Assembly: GCA_008360955.1 (NCBI GenBank)
Contig: LUCM01001936.1
Span: 352,759 to 416,758 of the forward strand
Direction of reading: 5' to 3'
Source of the DNA: Fasciolopsis buskii
Lineage: Eukaryota > Platyhelminthes > Trematoda > Plagiorchiida > Fasciolidae
Length of the DNA stretch: 64,000 nt
A program made the position numbers and the translations under genes. Positions 23,605 through 36,100 of the stretch are shown here, one piece after another (positions within the stretch are counted from its first letter, which is position 1; every line of letters starts with the position of its first letter). The notes under the pieces are model-generated. The model saw only the letters and a list, made by a program, of their open reading frames with translations, searched no databases and was not told the DNA's origin.

Positions 23605-26600
23605 CAAAGATAAAAGATAAAAAGAATAAAAAAGAAAAGCCATTCTTAATGATCGGCTGTCAGAACTGTTGTACTCTTCTGATAGGAATCGGAGCTATCA
23701 TTACTTATCTGTAAACCCACATTTCTTGCTATCAGCAGTCAGCCTACAAAGTAGACGTTATCCTTTGAATGCAGACTTAAGCAATTTCCTATAGTCTTTG
23801 TATATATTCCCTATTACGAATCTAAAGTTAGTTTTTAACTTCCTATATATGTATATCTTACAGTACGGTTAAGTGAATTATAGTTGTTCACCACTGCCGC
23901 ATGAATCAGTGACCAATTTGAATCCATTGCCGAATGCCCATATGGTCGCATTTCGCTTCACCGTAGCTCAGACTACAGTATGAACTTAACAAATTGCTAG
24001 AGGAAGACTAGAGATAGGAAATGCACAGTAAATTTAGATGATAAAGTAAGTATGCTCCTATTAGCTACGGTCTGACGAATACAGGTTGAAATATTTATTT
24101 TTATCAAGTTAAACATGCACAAGGTCTGAACTAGGAAAGTAAATCAGAAGTAAAGTAATCGCTCCATGATTATGCGGATGTTTAACATCGCTGGACTCAC
24201 CACATGGGATTTTGCCACCGTTGTTGACTTCAATCGAGCATAAAAAACCAGACGTTGTTGTTGCTTATTTCTCATAGTACAGCTGCTGAACGGCGTGTTT
24301 TCTATCTGAAGTAAAAGAAATAGCCTCTTGAAGATAGACCAAAACATAGCTAAAAAGGTTTTCTTCACAAAGGAATGATTTTCGTTTCAAAAAACTCGTA
24401 CCGTTTTTCTCCATCACCAAGTAGATCTTTTGGTAAGTCCACAGGTACTCACACTCGTATTTCTCGCTGGCTAGTGAGAGATCTCTTGCTGAACTGGGAT
24501 ATAATATTCTAGGGATAGACTAGATTGAAGCAATATAACATGCGAAATATAAGACAAGTTAGCCTTTAGGTTCTGACCTCTGCTCTTCCGACATATGATA
24601 TGATCATATATTCTAGAAATTTTTTGCTCTCCTTGTTTCGTTTGGAGAAAGTTCGTTCATTCCCTTGGCACCGCCTGCGGTAATATAAATTCTAAATTGG
24701 TCGACGTTTTTACAATTCTGTTTTAATGAATTTGCCTACCAGACAGTGCATCTCGTCTCTTCCGTTGAACCCGAATTGCCGAATGGGTTTCAATTGTGTT
24801 GAGATCAGAGCTGGTTTCGGGTTATCAGACTACCTTGGTCCTCACAACATGGCCACCAGCTGTCGGTTAACTGAGAGCGATGCTTGATCAAGCTGTTGCG
24901 ATGAGAGTATTATGCCATTAGTGGAAGACGATAATGCTGTGGTATTTTGGTGTGAGGCGCCTGCTTGTAAATCATTTTCACTTAGCCCACTGTCTGGAGA
25001 AGCAATCTGAATCATTGGTGAATTCCTCACTAGTCCCATGATCAGGAAAACACCTTTTTCAAGTTTTGCTACCAACTTCTAGAGCTAAATATTACCCCTG
25101 ACAAAATTAATGTTTGGATAAATTGCCCATGTTAAGCGTAGTCTCTGTCTATACTGTTTGGGAAATTCATCAGTCATGACCAAGGGAGAATGGACGCATG
25201 ACATCGTCCACCCTATTATCCGTCATCATCTCTGTTTTCTGCTAACTGTGACTATCTACTTCAGTTTCCAGTCAGAAAGAGATAGAGAGTTGATTGTTTC
25301 CAGTTCAGAGGTCAGGCTTTTTATACCTCTTCTCCTTGTCGGTGTTTTTCTATCGCACTTGGGATGATTTTCACGCTGCCCGCTCTAATCAGCTCCCTAG
25401 CAACTTTGCCATCTATGATCCAACTATGTAGGCACACGAAATCCTTCTAGCACTAGCAACAATAAATGCAGCAGAATTCGGGACTTGGGAGACTCAAAGT
25501 TTGTGTCAAACTGTGATGTCCCCGACACTAAGCAGCTCAGTGAGTTTTCCGCGGCACGCGATTGGCTGTCCACCGTGGCGGTTTCATCGGTATTACGCGC
25601 ATTCATAATACACGCGGCAGGAAGACGTTCCGCGTGATTGTCGTAGACTTCGGGCGCATTCTACAAAGCATGCTGAATTGCAAATTTGTAGAAGAGTGAG
25701 TTGGAGTCATCGTTAACTTAGAGTGATAATAAGGCGGGTGCAAACAGAATGCTCACCAAAAGCTGTAACTGTACTGTAAATGTGGCCCTAAGGACTTCGG
25801 TGAATGAGACTATATTGTTCGGGAACCATGTTCTTGAGAAAACAGTCCCAAAATGCAGGCCCGTAAAAAGAATCAGCGACCACTCGTATGTCTTGCAATA
25901 CAGCAAACACATGCTGTTAGTGCAATTATTGATGTTCTGGCAGTCGATAAAGCTTTAATGTCTGATTTCAGCAGCGGGGATTAGGGGAAATCACAACCAT
26001 CTTCTAAAATAACGTTTTACTATGCAAATAAAAACTGCGCATTTTCGGCGAGACTTACGTTAACCTGACAATCAGACAGTTGCTGCGACTCATACACAAA
26101 AATTTTTGAACGCCAAAAAGTCCGTCAATTAGCAGGGGGATTTTTTTCTCATGCTAGAGTTCGACAGTTAGAGTAATCAGTTCAAGAAAAGCTATAAACG
26201 AAGAGGTTTTCCACCATTATATGACTGAACTCGAATTAAATGAATCGAAATGGTTGAGAATCTTATGTATTTACCCTTTAGCGATAGAGGTTTGGTTCAA
26301 TGCCGATTAGGGAGTTAGAATGTGTCACCTGCCCGAGCTGCCTTTCTGTGAGTGGAAATCCGTTCTGCAAGTGAAAAGCTAGTCGTTAATTAATATTTTG
26401 TACAAAACGCCTGATTATCAGAAAGTTTGCTATTGAATCTGTGCACAGCACCAGGTGAGAAGCTGTCCATATCAGTTGTGAAGACGGCAGCAAAATTAGT
26501 AACATCAGCGTAGCTACCTATCCCAGTCATGTAGCGCAGGTTTCAATGGAACACGTCTTTGATTGCATTTCACATTGCCCCGTAGGCGGAGACCACAAAC

Positions 26601-29140
26601 GGGGCACGTCTGTCTTCGTAATTTCAACTGATGTAAATGGACCTATGATGGACACAAAGCCCACTGTCATATGGGAGGCAATCAAACGAGTCATCCTTGG
26701 CCCAGGTCACGGACATCTGTGAATCAAAAGCCTAAAAGAGTGCTTTTTAGTTAGCCGTTTCCAGTTTTCGGAAACAATACCCCTAACAAGTTACTGTTAA
26801 GATGTATCTTTCTATGCAAATGAGAGGTAAACTAGAAAAGAAAGTGGCTAGCTTTCTTAGACCTCGAATGATGACTTAGCATGTTTGGAACTAGTTCCAT
26901 TAGGATAAACTGTTTCCGCTAGTACTTGATAATGTTCCGATTGCAAACAGGGTTGATGAAAGTGCAATGCAACTTCATCTGGACTGCTGGATGATTCATT
27001 GAAGACACGTTAAACCTCTGATTTACACAAATCTCAGAAAGTCAGCTTGGCGACAAAAAGTAAACATAAATACCCTCCGCTACGAAATTTCCAGGCCCAC
27101 TTCCCTTAGTATCTTTACATCAGAGTGGATCACAGTGGCCATTTTGAGAAGTATTAGGATGATCGGGTAAAAAATTCAAATGCTAACTTATTTTTGTTTA
27201 GAGTTTACCAGAATGAAATCATGAGGAAAAATTGGAAATAATTCCACGATAAAAATATCTTGTTCTCTCCAGGTTTTCATGCAGGCGAATTCAGTTAACA
27301 GCCAGTGCGTGACTGGTGCAATCTATATCAGGGGCATATGCATGACGTAAGTAATGCAAGATTCGTCAAAGAATCGTTGTTGATAAATAGTAAATTGGTT
27401 TTCGGTTTGGCCTTTTATTCCCCCGGGAATCCATGAACGTTTTGAACTCAAAGGAATAAACTGATTACTTTAGCCTAGATGATCTCTTACACCTTTAAAC
27501 CCAAGTTGAAAGACAGTAACGGTCTATTGGTTGGACGTAAACTGTGAACTTCATCATCACCGTATTTAGAAGTGGCCTACGGTGGAACAGTTTATATTTT
27601 TAGCAGCGACCCTGATAAAAGGCTAGATGTGAAAGCATTCCCAACTGTAATTTAAACACAATTTGCCAAACGAATTTAAGCCGTATATTCGCCTGTTAAG
27701 TGAAATTTTTGAAGTTCGTAAACAAGATACAAATTAACATGATCAATTAAATCTTCCTCTCTCGCCGGAAGAAACCTTCAGATATTGGTGATACTTATCT
27801 CAGTGACCCATCCAAAGGTACGCGCGTATTTATCGAAAGTTTGATGACAGAATTGACCTAGATTTACTGTATTAATGTCTGCGAAGCCGTTATAGGACAA
27901 GAAGAGGAGACGAGTTGGTCTATTCTGAAAATAGATAAATGTGGTTCGTTACTTTTTCCTCTAATTCAGTGAGCTACATATATCAGCTTAGGAAGCTATT
28001 TATTATCTTATTTTATATCAGATGCCCCTATGCAGATCGTTTTATTTTAGTACAGTAATGAAGTCAGTAGGTCATTACTGGTTCCTACCTCAGATCTACA
28101 TGTGTGGGAAACCATTTTTAGCCCCGTTGATCAAAAAGTGTATGAGCTTGTTTTTTTTTTTGGGGGGGGGGATAAGAAGCCAAACCGAAACGGAATTGGC
28201 AAAGCGTCAACAAAGATCATTTGCGTAATCTTATACTTTACGTCCAATATAGGTGTCTGCATTTTGTAGTACATTCCGCAGTCTGAGAGCCAAACTTCGT
28301 CGCTCTGAAGCCTTGCGCATTAGTTGAAAGGTTTTGCACAACGGTTTGGGAACCATTAGACCGGTCAGCTGGATTATTACTTTTCCTCTAGGTACAACAC
28401 ATGCAGCTTCAGCTAAATTGACTGGCTCAGTATTCTCTGGGTTAATTCCTGTTCCAGCGGACAAATCAAAAACAACTTTGCGGTTAGGATGGACACAAAC
28501 TTGAAGCTTAGAAACCAACATAGTTCATGTGTGCTTGCGGAAGCTTCGGTTGCTATAGAATGTGACTATTGCTGTTAGGTGCCATAAAAACCTGTACTTA
28601 TCTTTACATTTTGGGGGTTCCAAAGAGATCACGTAGGCTGGACGGAAACGAACTGGATTGATTAAAGTCAAGGTGCTGTCAGGTTACGCTGAGTAGCTCG
28701 TAACGTTGTGGGGGATGAAGTTTGGGTTTGGTGACTGTTAGTGCTTAAATGTCCGATAATCAACGTTTTGCTTGAATAGAAAAATTGGAAAGGATCATTT
28801 TACCATGCAGCAACAACACGTGAAAAATCAATTCTAGGCCACTTGAATCTCAGCGTCCTAAGTGTTTACGAACCGTTAAAAATCATGAACAACTAACACC
28901 GAAATAACGCGGATAATTGAGACTGGAGAAGAAAGAAACATGCATAGCCAAATAAGTAGACTGCAACAAATGTTGAGTAGGCACAATCAAAGGCAAGTGA
29001 TCGCTCCAATGCACAAATATGTCACCTGCAAGAATATATGATCCGTAATCTCATCCATGTCACCGAGGATCAAGATGGACCGTTTCATTGTGAATGACGC
29101 CAAAATTCAAGGAGTTTCCTAAAATCTGGTATTCTTCAGG
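23605..29140. other. No recognised gene
   Basis: A 5.5-kb stretch with only chance-length ORFs, plus the T/G homopolymer junction at 28151-28171. A 96-codon minus-strand ORF at 28231-28521 has a balanced composition but no motif I recognise. Confidence 0.5.
28151..28171 (+). repeat. T11 followed by G10 homopolymer junction
   Basis: Eleven T then ten G without interruption. G10 could form G-quadruplex-like structures. It is also a classic place for sequencing or assembly length error. Confidence 0.95.
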
Positions 29141-29152
29141 TTATTCCACTAA

Positions 29153-29659
29153 CAGACATAATGAAATGGACGAGATATACAGTCTGATGAGGAGCAGGCA
29201 ACTTAAACCAATTAGGGTGACGCGTAATGAAATCCTAAAGGCAAGCATGTGGATGTTTCATGCAATTGTGTCTGGGCCACAGGTTCTTAAATATTCACAT
29301 TCCAGGCGGTAACCGTGAGGTGCGGCTCCACAGAAAGAAATTACCACGCCATATCACGATCTTCTAGGAGCAAAAGCGAAAATAGCAAGGACCAGTGGAA
29401 AAAAATGAAAGCTGCAGTGTCTAAATGGAGGCTGTCTCGTGGGCTCAAGGTCCAGACTACATATGCAGAAGATTACTGTCTCCCTACGTGCCCTCCAGTT
29501 CCAAATTATTCTGACCGATTGATCCAATTTTCACGTGGGACTTGCTATCATCTATACAGTGATAAGTCAGAATGCCGACCGAAATATCAGATAAGTGAAG
29601 TCTCGCTTTTCTTGGACCACAAGCAACAATCTAAATATGGAAAGTGTGCCTCCCTGTGA
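29153..29659 (+). other. Open frames just upstream of the SLC6 gene, unrecognised
   Basis: An open stretch to CAG at 29282 and a second one from GCG at 29307 to TGA at 29659 lie 23 bases apart, too close for a normal intron. They could be one broken frame. The second is basic (SSRSKSENSKDQWKKMK) and ends next to the donor-like CT|GTGAGT at 29657. That donor is phase 2 and does not fit any usable acceptor in SLC6 exon 1, so it is not simply the transporter's N-terminus. Confidence 0.15.
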
Positions 29660-30012
29660 GTAATCATAATGAACAGTATTTCAAGCATTTACACCACCAA
29701 CACATAATATGAGTCTCCCCTTAGTTCACGTTAGGTCACTTATGTACTTCTTTGCATGTTTCGTAAACTTATTCTGGATTATTTTGTTTACGACCCCGGA
29801 AAGTAGTTTTTTGTTTCCTCCTGCTGTCTAATTTCAATCTTCCATCGCCTAAGGGTGGATCGAGCTTAAACCGTTTAATATCTGGCATATGGTTTAACAG
29901 ACAAAGAATTTGTTTCACATAACCAATGCACACCTTGTGCACCACGGTATGGACACAGTTTTGCGCTTATTTCAATATACATCTTTTTTCATCCCACTTG
30001 GGCTTGTAGCAT

Positions 30013-30190
30013 ATGATGGTGGTGCCAGGTGATGGCGGTGAAGAGATCGACGTGACCTTCGACGCACCACCGCGCATGGATCGAGGTAGCTGGGGTGGCA
30101 AATGTGATTTCATCATGACTTGCATTGGCTATGCTGTTGGTTTGGGCAACGTATGGCGTTTCCCCTATTTGTGCTACAAAAACGGGGGAG
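30013..30190 (+). CDS. SLC6 exon 1: N-terminus and TM1
   Basis: Encodes residues 1-59 and the first base of Gly60. The ATG at 30013 (ATGATG) is preceded in frame by TAG at 30007-30009. That same TAG ends a good acceptor context with a pyrimidine tract, so an upstream coding exon, a 5'UTR exon or a trans-spliced leader could join at 30010. The 25-residue acidic N-terminus is short for SLC6. It is followed by the GSW-GKCDF segment and TM1, with Asn46 of the sodium site. The donor is GTGAGT, phase 1. Confidence 0.93.
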
Positions 30191-33100
30191 GTGAGTAACT
30201 GTCCGTATACTTTTTTCTGTACCAACCTCTACACCATGCTGCTGGGGCTACGCGTTTTGTTCCTCGACTACTGATCATCATTTTTTTCGTCTTTCGAGAA
30301 AACCTGAGGTAATATTACATCTGTGAATACATGTTTACCTGGATAGATGTATGTTCAAATTACTTGCCAATGGTGGTACTTCCTTGAATTTCTCTTTCTC
30401 CTATTTCGAAGATCCTGCCAATCATAGATAGATGAGTTGGCAAATACCTTGAACTGATTTAAAAATTACTCTTATTACATCTTAGTCTAGAACGCACTAT
30501 GGCCACATGAACATGGCTGATCTTGATTTTTACGACAAAAGCATGAGGGTATGAAAAGCGTAAGCTTGAGGGCACACTAAAAGTTTTTTCTCGGGATGGA
30601 CAAACGAAAGTTCCTCCAGAAGCGTACGATGAATCTCGTAGTCACGGGTTGAAAAGATGTCACGATTTACATTGGTTTATCTATATTAATGCTACGAACC
30701 TCAGTCGCACCTCAGAGGCCTTTATTCTGTCACTTTTCTATCTAAATCAGGCCCGTAAATACAAGCCAAAATCTCTCCCTTAGTGAACGAGACTATGTTC
30801 ATCAGGGTTAGATAACATCCTTGGATCATCACTTGTGAAATATTTAGTGGAAAGAATTCCTGATTTGTATCGAAGATATTGTTGACATTACAGTTTGAAG
30901 AGTGCTTTGTGTTCATCGTTCATGCTGTTTCATTCGCGGAGAGGTATTCAGCCATAAAATTTCACGTTCCTTAGGGTGAAAATATAAAGGGGTAAAATCA
31001 GGTTGTAAAATCTTGTAACGCTTACTACTTCCGTTTAATCTAGCCAACTGTGCATTGCAATGGGTGAAATCACTATTTACACTAGGAACGTTTAAAAATT
31101 GCATGCTTTTGAAAAAAATAATCCATGGCACTGAAACAGTTGCATTCGCATTGCCGTTATAAAATCAATACTAATTCTCGTGTTGGTTCCGCACTATAGA
31201 TTCAAAAAAACTTCATCAACCCTTATCTTAACATCGGGGACGACATTGCAATTCTTCACCTATTGGCAAATCAGGTGTATATAAACCTCAGCAACGAAGC
31301 AGAGCAGTTATCGATCCTGCGCAGTAACTGCTGTCTTTTTACTGTACGACTGCAAAATGGAGTTCATAAAAATCAAGGTCGAAATGGAAAACTGTAAACT
31401 AAAGCTGGGGGATTATAAGTTGAATTTCAGGAAGGGCAGCACAAGTGATTGAATTTGCATACGATACATCTGTCATGGTTAGTGACAAAATCTAAATGAC
31501 CGGTAGTTTGATGTCTGTTTGTTCCAGGCTTGCGCGAATTTCAGATCAGGACGTTACCTAATCACGGTTTCTGTCAGGTGCCATGTTTGCTTCTTGCTTG
31601 CCACCCAAAGCAAGAATAAGGTCTCTCTGAAATTCAGCTTGTAGGTTCGTAGTTTTCACTTTTAATCATCTTCTATTGTGTTCTTTCTGGATTTCGTCTT
31701 CAAATATTATTAAGCTTAGTGAACCCTTTACTTTGATCAGGGCGATTTTCTTCAGATCTAATTAAACTCTTGCGGAAAATGCAGGTTGCAGTCCGTTTAC
31801 AACATTATGACATTCTGAGCGTTAGTGTTATCGAAATCACTCTTACTGTTGTAAAACCACGAAATAGAAGTGATTTCATATTCGGATTGTTAAATCCCAT
31901 GTCAAAATGATTAGTGCATGTCAGACGACATTGCTTATCTACTCATATAATATAGTTTTCCATATTGGGAATGAATATACTTATGCAGGCATATATTTAT
32001 ATGCAAATTGAAAATTAATTTGTGCATAAGCAGTTGAATCCAGTTTGTCCTGGTGCATTGAGGCGGTTTTGACTCATTAGACACGACTCCCCGATACTCG
32101 CCCATTCACTCATCCTTATGCGTGTACTCTGCGAAATTGCTTACGTCACTGCAATATTCCCTTGTGTATAGTGCGCTTTCACGCATGCTTTTTGTTGTCG
32201 AGATTTTGGATGGTCGCAGCGATAGCTCATTAATTTACTGATCTTTCAGAATCGGCCTTAGAGACGAAAGCACAGTATTGTTAGCTAGATTACTGAAAGT
32301 AAACGGTATACATTTGGGTGGTAAATAGCATGTTTCTGTGTACAATATTTACTGGATTTCAATTTTTCTAAGTTTCGCATGTTCTGTGGAATAGTATTTG
32401 ATGGCAGAAGCATATCATTAGCGAGGGGCTTAAATATGGATGTTCAAGTAAGCTGGTCCTTAGGTACACATACACTGATGAATTATGTACACGGAAGGAG
32501 ATCCGAGGCTAAGCAGATTTGAAGGGGATTTGGAACGAATTATTAAACAATTGTACTAACTTGATTAGTAACCAAATTCGGTAAAAATGTTTTGCTTGAA
32601 ACAGGAAGGTTTTAGGTTTGGGCTGATTTGAAACATCTGTCCACATTCCTTATCCTTGGCATGCTATTAACCGTGCTGTCAAATATAAGAGGCCCTTCCA
32701 TCGTATTTTGAAACATTGTTAAATCGTTCGCAATGGAATTTTTCTGGAACGACAGAAGCGCTGGTTAACCAGATTTTGAAATTTTGTCTGGCAATCCAAA
32801 TGTCAAAGGAATGTTGGAATCGGCAGCTTCAGCGAACAAGTTACGAGACATTTCTGAGACCCTTTGGACTTGCACAAGATACTAATAATCGTGAATACAC
32901 GGTGATTTTATGCCATTTGCATAATTGACGAGGGTTGAGTAAAAAATCTGTGCAACCACTTGCATAATGGTAACGAATATTCAGCGTAGTGGGACGGATG
33001 CGAACCTTGTACTTCATTCGAAGATATTCTCTTCATATTTGGGACGCGATGGTTAGTACTGTTCAGTATTCCCGGATACAGTTTGAAGGCATTCCGTTGA

Positions 33101-36100
33101 TGTAATCAGTTCCCAAAAGAAATTTATGCACGCATGTATAGAAGTCACACATTCCGTCTACTTTTTTAACTGTGCGTGAGTTACTCGCTCACAAGATCCT
33201 GGTTGACTTGTAGGGCTACTCTGCTATAGGCGCCTAAACGGAAGTTACTTGACCCGCATGCCGGTAATCAAGATCACCAAAATCTACTGATGCCATCATA
33301 TTGCTCAGCTAGTGCAGCAAATTGCTGGCTTCACTGAGGGGCGGACGGCGTCCATACGCAGGTTTGGGCCACATCGAGAACAATGGGATTCTTGGCATAT
33401 TCCCAAGCTGTTTCTCGTACACACTTTTCCATCTATTCAAATCTATTGTTTAAAAGTTTGTGATTCTTTTGCTTTAAATTTGCAAAAAATACGAAAACGC
33501 ACAGGTTGAATTTTGAGTGGATACGTAACTTGCACTTCAACTACGGTTTGTGTACGAATGGATATCGTGGCATTACCATAAGTGATTCAAACTGCTGAAG
33601 GGTGGATGAACAAGCTTTCCCTTTCCGCCACGTCATCTAGCCCGTCAACCATTCATGCACGTTAAAAAGCCTTAGGAGCTAGTCAGTGGAAGGTGAAGAG
33701 ATGTGTAAATGTCAAGACAAGCAAATGGTTCTTAGCACCCAAATATTGGCAGTTCGTTACTTGTGCAATCAATTTCATTGTTGATTAACCATAACCATCA
33801 CAATAAACGTCCCGGGTAGGTGAACAGAAAGAGCTGACTCTACTCCTAATATTTTGCTTCTAATTCTGCTTTCCGTTAGAGGATCTAGCTGCTTGAATGT
33901 GACCAAAAACTGCGTTTACAAATGATAATAATGAAAAGATAGAAGACGGATTAGTTAGCGGTCATATCATCATTTTGCGGAGTAACAAAGGCATTGATTT
34001 GCCGTAGGCAGTTGGTTCCAGTTCACAATTGATCAATGCGGTCAATCACCGGCTGATTTGAATTCGCACAAACATTTTACTCCAGGTTTTGGTGTCACGT
34101 GGTCTGTAGTAACCAGTATTTCGAATAAATTCTCCTTTTATCCCACCGAATTGTAAGACTCATATATTTGATGGGTAATATTACTGTCGTTCATATTCCT
34201 GTACCGAACAAAGACTGCACACTTTAAAACTTTAACAGTTTTACGCCTGTTATTTAGGTTTCTCCGACGGCAATATTTCATCGATCGTTGACGATGCTAT
34301 TACGGTTTACTGCTGTTATGCTCGAAAAACCTAAAATAGGTTGTTTAAATTGGTCACTTTAAGGAATGTATCATTTCACTTATCAATTATCTTGTTTTCC
34401 AATCTAGGTGCCTTTCTTGTGCCTTATTTGCTCATGCTGCTTCTGCTGGGTTTGCCCTTGTTTTTCCTGGAGTTTGCATTCGGCCAGTTTGCCAGTCTGG
34501 GGCCAATCTCCGTGTGGAATATTAGTCCACTCTTCAAAGGTAAGCTGTGTGGTCGGTAAAGCAATAAAGCATCCCATCCATTTATGGCCAATAGCCATTC
34601 CGACCTTTTCAAAATGGTTCAGAACCGTTTACTTCATGGTCCTGCGTTGATGTCGCCGTGAGGTTGGGGTGTACTGAAAACATCCTAGATGGAAAACGTG
34701 CATTATCAGTGTCTTTCAGGTGTTATCCAATAGTAGACAGACTGTTCGAAAAGCGGCTCTCGGATGCTTCATTCTGTCTCTTATGACATACTGCATTCCA
34801 GTCTGCATTTTTTATTCTCCTCCGTTATTATTCCATGCGGTCTCGAGGTTCTTCCACTCTATAGCATTTGAAAGAGCATCATGTTTGCAGGCATGCAGGC
34901 ATTTCCATCAAATTCCTGTTCTGAGATATCGAATATTCATCTTTGAGCTTTCCTTATCTTTCCAGTCTTTAAAACTTTTGCATAATCCCTTTTTCCTTTC
35001 GTATTCGTTCGCTTTTAGTCGATTTCCTTGATGTGCAGGCTGGATAAACTGTTTCTAACGTTTATGTTGCTCCAAAAGTCCTTCTATGATGTGGTTTCTG
35101 ACTGTACGATTATTCGCCTCACCGTGGATTTTGTGTGCTTACTGTAATTTCCTGCATCGCAAATCAAAAAAAGATCGGCCGAAAAACTTGTTTGTGCCTA
35201 TTTGTGTATAGATCTGGACTGGGCCAGAAAAGACTGCATTGTGAGAGAAAAAGAAAAGAAAGAAGCACGTTCATGTAGGATCCGCCGCACACTTCAGCGC
35301 TTCCACACTTCTCGTGATCGATTGTTCGTCCAGCGCATGGATTAACAGCCCAATCATTCATGACGCATTTTACCAGCAAAGATTATTTTCGAAAGAATAT
35401 AATTACATTCACGAAAGGACAGACTGGAGTCAGTTGAAAGTGTTTGCGGAAGACTCAAAGACAATGGTCACATTTTGGTGTTCTATCCACCTAATTGATA
35501 TGTTCGTTACATATATCGAAGTCAGGAAATTGTCTTGCAGATAAAAAGGGGTGAGACTCAAAGATTACCTATTCTTTATCTTCAATTGACTTTACTGAAC
35601 GTTTTCGCGATCTGGTCCAAAAATCACCAGGTTCTGCAAAAATGATTCTTGTAGTTTTAGCTAGCCGACGCTGGCAGCATATAAATAATGCAAAGTAGTA
35701 TTTCACCGATTTCGTTAAATCTGTTTTAGGGATCGGTTACGCCATGGTCATGGTCTCCTGGATTCTTGTGATTTACTACCAGATTGTGGTTTCTCACTGT
35801 GTCTACTTTATGGCCGCTAGCTTTACCACGCATCTACCATGGACCAATTGCGGAAACTCGTGGAATAGCATTTTTTGTTTCGATAATGCCAGTGAGTTTC
35901 CTGTCCATTCGTTGTTTTGATTTCGCAACTATCGGCCATGACCAACAAACTTCTCATTGCAAGCGAAAAAAGTATGTTTAGTGCATATGCATCAATTTAT
36001 ATCCATACATATACATATATATGTTTATCGGGACATAACGGACGCACGATTGTGTTGGGATGCTCCATAGCGGCTCTGACCTATTATATGGAATTACAGG

